From positions 1 through 48,393 of the forward strand of contig NZ_LQXQ01000031.1 of assembly GCF_003268395.1 (NCBI RefSeq): DNA of 48,393 nucleotides, read 5' to 3'. Source of the DNA: Acinetobacter sp. CFCC 10889 (GTDB lineage: Bacteria; Pseudomonadota; Gammaproteobacteria; Pseudomonadales; Moraxellaceae). The notes under the pieces are model-generated. The model was given only the letters and a program-made list of their open reading frames with translations. It was not told the DNA's origin and ran no database searches. Shown piece by piece: positions 45,762 through 48,393 of the stretch. The translations under genes were made by a program, and so were the position numbers. Position 1 is the stretch's first letter, and the number at the start of each line of letters is the position of its first letter.

Positions 45762-45934
45762 ATAGTGCTTTCAAATCAGTTTTACAGGCGCACACCTTAA
45801 ACGAAAATATAAAAGCATGACAAGCTTTTAATCCTAAATTTGGTTAATTTTTAAGCTTTTTGTTGCCAATATAAAGGATTAACTTTTTGTTTTTTATTGA
45901 GTTAATCTTGAAACATTTTGCTAAATATTAAAGT

Positions 45935-45964
45935 GCATACTGTGCCAACTGGAGCACAGTATGC
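45935..45964. terminator. 11-bp inverted repeat downstream of the lipoprotein gene
   Basis: GCATACTGTGC (45935-45945) and GCACAGTATGC (45954-45964) are perfect, with an 8-nt loop. It begins 9 nt past the lipoprotein stop on the minus strand. The minus-strand 3' side is only moderately T-rich (CTTTAATATTT), so terminator is likely but not certain. Confidence 0.65.
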
Positions 45965-45973
45965 ATGTATTTA

Positions 45974-46387
45974 TTATTTTTTAACATCTTGACGCTTTGG
46001 CACATAAGGACAGTTTTTAAATTGTGCTGCCTGAGAGATTGCATCCTGTTCACCATATAAGCGAGACAATTCTGTATTTTTGGTATTAGAAGATTGTCCC
46101 ATGTTGACAGAGATACTTGGACCAATGCCCCAACCAAAACCACCGCTACCCCAACCACCACCAAGTCCTACACCTACTCCCACGCCTGTACGTTTTGCGG
46201 GTTGTATGCCGTTATTGATGTATTGTTGAATGCGCTGGAACTCAGCATCTAATTGTGCACAATTCATTGCTTGATATTGTGTAGGTGATACATAACTTGG
46301 TTTTACTGTGGTGGCACATGCTGTTAAAACAGACAGTCCCACACCCAAGGCTGCCCATTTCACAACATTTAAATAGCTTATTTTCAT
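45974..46387 (-). CDS. Glycine-rich lipoprotein, function unknown
   Basis: The protein has 137 residues. The N-terminus has a hydrophobic core and the lipobox L-T-A-C at about residues 21-24, so it should be lipid-anchored. A central Gly/Val-rich segment (GVGVGVGLGGGWGSGGFGWG, about 68-87) follows a helical MNCAQLDAEFQRIQQYIN region that resembles small outer-membrane lipoproteins. Two Cys residues (in MNCAQ and KNCPY) could form a disulfide. It starts 14 nt after the ParA-like gene and is probably co-transcribed. Confidence 0.75.
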   Translation of the reverse strand: MKISYLNVVKWAALGVGLSVLTACATTVKPSYVSPTQYQAMNCAQLDAEFQRIQQYINNGIQPAKRTGVGVGVGLGGGWGSGGFGWGIGPSISVNMGQSSNTKNTELSRLYGEQDAISQAAQFKNCPYVPKRQDVKK

Positions 46388-46401
46388 GCTATATCTCGAT
46401 C

Positions 46402-47238
46402 TTATCTTTGCTCAATCTCATTGAACAATGATTGATATGCCTGCGTCAATTTATGATCTGTAGCAAAATAGATGAGTGGTAGGTTTTTATGGTGTGACTC
46501 TTTCATAATTACCGATGGTGGCAACATAGTGTTGAGTACAGGAAGATTCTCATCTTTCAGTTGTTGTACGACTTCTCGTGGTAATTTTGCTTGTGCTTGA
46601 AATTGATTGACAATAATCCCTTCAATTTCTAAACGATCATTGTGATCATCTTGGGTTTCGATGACATTTTCAATCAATGTCTGTAAGGCACGCTTAGAAA
46701 AGACATCACAGTCAAAAGGAATAAGTACACGATCCGCTGTGATCAATGCTGACAAGGTAAAAAAGTTAAATGCTGGTGGTGTATCAATAAAAATACGATC
46801 ATATTTTCCTGCAAGGGTTTGAATCGAATCACGTAATTTATAGATTTTATGTTTGGCTTCTAATGCATGCTCCAAACTACCTAAAGTTGGGCTTGCAGGC
46901 AATACATCTAAATTTTCAAAAGGTGACGTGTGAATATATTGATCAAAGCCTTTATTTTTAGACTTTAAAATTGAACCAATAGCATTGCCCAATAAACCTT
47001 TTTGTTGATTATTCCCTAAAATATCTTGGAAGAAGTTTTCAATATTTGGCTCAAGTGCGGTTTTATCAGCAGAATAGGTCGCATCATCTCCCAACAAATA
47101 CTGGCTTGAATTGGCTTGTGGATCCAAATCGATCACCAAGGTTTTTAGCCCTGCATTGGCGCTCATTGCTGCCAAATTTACAGCAATACTTGATTTTCCT
47201 ACACCACCTTTTTGGTTAAATACCACACGTGTCAGCAT
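46402..47238 (-). CDS. Orphan ParA-like ATPase (MinD/ParA family)
   Basis: The protein has 278 residues. The deviant Walker A KGGVGKSS is at about 10-17, [11 protein letters not shown] is the A' motif, and IFIDTPPAF is Walker B. There is no N-terminal DNA-binding domain, so it is a small-type ParA. No parB or canonical parS is present, and the next gene encodes a lipoprotein. It is therefore unlikely to be the main chromosome partition protein; it may position another cargo. A 13-bp perfect inverted repeat lies 27 nt upstream of the start. Confidence 0.85.
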   Translation of the reverse strand: MLTRVVFNQKGGVGKSSIAVNLAAMSANAGLKTLVIDLDPQANSSQYLLGDDATYSADKTALEPNIENFFQDILGNNQQKGLLGNAIGSILKSKNKGFDQYIHTSPFENLDVLPASPTLGSLEHALEAKHKIYKLRDSIQTLAGKYDRIFIDTPPAFNFFTLSALITADRVLIPFDCDVFSKRALQTLIENVIETQDDHNDRLEIEGIIVNQFQAQAKLPREVVQQLKDENLPVLNTMLPPSVIMKESHHKNLPLIYFATDHKLTQAYQSLFNEIEQR

Positions 47239-47264
47239 AATTCCCCCAAATTCATTCTTTTTTG

Positions 47265-47299
47265 ACTTGTATGCAGTTTAACCTAGACTGCATACAAGT
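47265..47299. promoter_or_regulatory. 13-bp perfect inverted repeat upstream of the ParA-like gene
   Basis: ACTTGTATGCAGT (47265-47277) and ACTGCATACAAGT (47287-47299) are separated by 9 nt. No T run follows on either strand, so it is more like an operator or partition-type site than a terminator. It also lies 20 nt past the SirB stop. Confidence 0.5.
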
Positions 47300-47319
47300 A
47301 GGAAATAAATGTCTAACAA

Positions 47320-47712
47320 TCAACCAAAAACTGGCTTAATCATGATCAAGCCAATGATCGAAACAAAGGCTATCACACCCAGTATCAAACCTGCACGGCG
47401 CTGTGCTAAAAGAATGCTTTCATCTTTTTTATAGGCTTTGATTTGTGATGATAACAATACAAAAAATAGTAAAATTTTTGCATAGAACCAAGTTTGTACT
47501 TGGAATTGATTCATGACCAATAAAGTCACGCCCGTGATCACAAGTAATGTATAAGATAAGTGCTGTATAGCCACAAAAGCCACACGACCTTTCGGGTTAG
47601 GTTGTTGATTTTGCGTACCAACAAAGAGTGTGAATGCACGTAAAACAAAGACCAACATTGCCAATGCTGCACTCGACATGTGGATGATTTTGATCATTAA
47701 ATGCGTATCCAT
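47320..47712 (-). CDS. SirB2-family membrane protein
   Basis: The protein has 130 residues and four hydrophobic segments. The start MDTHLMIKIIHMSSAALAML and the motif IQHLSYTLLVITGVTLL resemble SirB/YchQ proteins; the C-terminal half ends with a GLILGVIAFVSIIG helix. The function is uncertain in general. ATG at 47712 was chosen because it begins at the conserved region and lies 8 nt after the bolA stop; the open frame further upstream overlaps bolA. Confidence 0.78.
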   Translation of the reverse strand: MDTHLMIKIIHMSSAALAMLVFVLRAFTLFVGTQNQQPNPKGRVAFVAIQHLSYTLLVITGVTLLVMNQFQVQTWFYAKILLFFVLLSSQIKAYKKDESILLAQRRAGLILGVIAFVSIIGLIMIKPVFG

Positions 47713-47720
47713 AATCTGCC

Positions 47721-48029
47721 TTATGCTTTTGGTGCATGTGCACATTCAGGGCTAGCAGGGGCTTGACCTTGCCATTCACTTGGAAGATAGGCATGAATGG
47801 CTAAAGCATGAATTTTTCCTGGACTGAGTAAATCTTTGGCTTCAGCATAGATTTTTTGATGACGTTGTACCAAACGTAAGCCTGCAAAAGCTTCACTGAC
47901 AATAATCACTTTAAAATGTGATTCTTTACCTGGAAAATAGCCACCATGACCTGCTGACTCGTTGATGACCTCTAAATGGGTCGGATCAAGCATTTGTAAC
48001 TGCTCAATCAATTGTTGTTCAAGGCTCAT
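47721..48029 (-). CDS. BolA-family protein
   Basis: The protein has 102 residues. The BolA core is plain: HLEVINESAGHGGYFPGKES, HFKVIIVSEAFAGLRLVQRH, then KIHALAIHAYLPSEW, with His residues that bind [2Fe-2S] together with a monothiol glutaredoxin. The tail AxxSPECAHAPKA carries a Cys. It likely acts in iron-sulfur handling or stress response. It is the first gene of a two-gene unit with the SirB-like gene. AAGGAA precedes the start. Confidence 0.9.
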   Translation of the reverse strand: MSLEQQLIEQLQMLDPTHLEVINESAGHGGYFPGKESHFKVIIVSEAFAGLRLVQRHQKIYAEAKDLLSPGKIHALAIHAYLPSEWQGQAPASPECAHAPKA

Positions 48030-48219
48030 CTCTCATTTCCTTCAATATTTAACTTGAACTGAGTATAACGGATTATATTTTTTGCCCCTAATATGAAAAT
48101 GAATCATGCTGAAAGAAACCAACTTGCTTAAAGTGTGTTCAATTTTAGGAGGAATTAGCAAAAAAATAAGTCATCTGTGTTAATTTTATGCAAATGAGCG
48201 ATTTTATAACAAAAAAATG

Positions 48220-48247
48220 TTGACCCTGATTTTTCTTAATGTATTAT
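48220..48247 (+). promoter_or_regulatory. tRNA-Gly promoter
   Basis: TTGACC (48220-48225), a 16-bp spacer and TATTAT (48242-48247) lie 9 nt before the mature tRNA. The ~190 nt upstream, back to bolA, hold nothing I recognise. Confidence 0.75.
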
Positions 48248-48256
48248 AAGCCCCAT

Positions 48257-48332
48257 GCGGGAATAGCTCAGTTGGTAGAGCATAACCTTGCCAAGGTTGG
48301 GGTCGGGAGTTCGAGTCTCCTTTCCCGCTCCA
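48257..48332 (+). tRNA. tRNA-Gly(GCC)
   Basis: A 76-nt tRNA with all arms. Acceptor GCGGGAA (48257-48263) pairs with TTCCCGC (48322-48328), discriminator T, encoded CCA at 48330-48332. Anticodon stem TAACC/GGTTG holds loop TTGCCAA with GCC at 48290-48292. TTCGAGT is in the T loop region. It reads GGC/GGU codons. Confidence 0.97.
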
Positions 48333-48378
48333 AAATTTTTTCATTCAGTTTTTTATTTAAAAAAATTGGACAGACTCC

Positions 48379-48393
48379 GCGGGAATAGCTCAG
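48379..48393 (+). tRNA. Second tRNA-Gly, cut by window end
   Basis: The last 15 nt, GCGGGAATAGCTCAG, are identical to the first 15 nt of the tRNA-Gly above. They lie 46 nt after its CCA, so this is the start of a tandem copy. Confidence 0.85.

Noticed and set aside
46402..47238. Chromosomal parAB locus or plasmid origin
   Set aside because: There is no parB, no replication initiator, no iteron array and no canonical parS; the flanking genes are ordinary chromosomal ones.

Overview
The window reads as a chromosomal segment of an Acinetobacter-like gammaproteobacterium. It is AT-rich, its genes are dense and directional, and its 4-hydroxyphenylacetate (4-HPA) hydroxylase is the two-component C1/C2 type best known from Acinetobacter baumannii, not the enteric HpaBC type. 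This assignment comes from gene recognition only; no search was run.

Layout. (1) About 2-9735: the 3' end of a giant Ig-repeat/RTX adhesin secreted by a type I system, followed after a strong terminator by two glycosyltransferase-like genes, one with a GT-D fold. (2) About 9809-28850: a homoprotocatechuate meta-cleavage region. The AraC-type regulator hpaA diverges from hpaG1-G2-E-D-F-H-I plus a succinate-semialdehyde dehydrogenase. Then come a metabolite:H+ symporter, the C2/C1 4-HPA 3-hydroxylase, a LuxR-type regulator with a VanB-like reductase and a C-terminally frameshifted VanA-like Rieske oxygenase, an OprD-type porin, the MarR-type repressor hpaR, and a DHA3-like MFS exporter on the opposite strand. 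(3) About 28979-36580: a GMC alcohol dehydrogenase, an aldehyde dehydrogenase, a second LuxR-type regulator, a copper/TPQ amine oxidase (tyramine oxidase type) and a second outer-membrane barrel. (4) About 36793-43794: the lower homogentisate pathway (VOC protein, maleylacetoacetate isomerase, fumarylacetoacetase), divergent from an IclR regulator, an MFS transporter, an FAD monooxygenase and a DUF2783-like small protein. No homogentisate dioxygenase is present. (5) About 43924-48393: housekeeping or uncharacterised genes (DoxX, DedA, LysE, lipoprotein, orphan ParA, SirB, BolA) and tRNA-Gly(GCC), with a second tRNA-Gly cut by the window end.

How the genes fit together. Regions 2 and 3 look like one funnel. 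Amines (TynA), alcohols (GMC) and aldehydes (ALDH) of the phenylethanoid type would be oxidised to hydroxyphenylacetates. These would be hydroxylated by C1/C2, or O-demethylated by the Rieske pair, to homoprotocatechuate. The Hpa enzymes then take this to pyruvate and succinate.

Two sets of shared DNA signals support this. The first is a 14-bp palindrome, GTTAATATATTAAC, found at seven places: upstream of hpaG1, the symporter (two), the OprD porin (two), hpaR and the GMC gene. It is the probable HpaR operator. The second is a 16-bp dyad, TCATCCTTTGGGATGA and variants, found at three places. Each copy ends exactly 22 nt before a -10-like hexamer, upstream of the VanB-like reductase, the ALDH and the amine oxidase. 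I propose that it is the activator box of the LuxR-type regulators.
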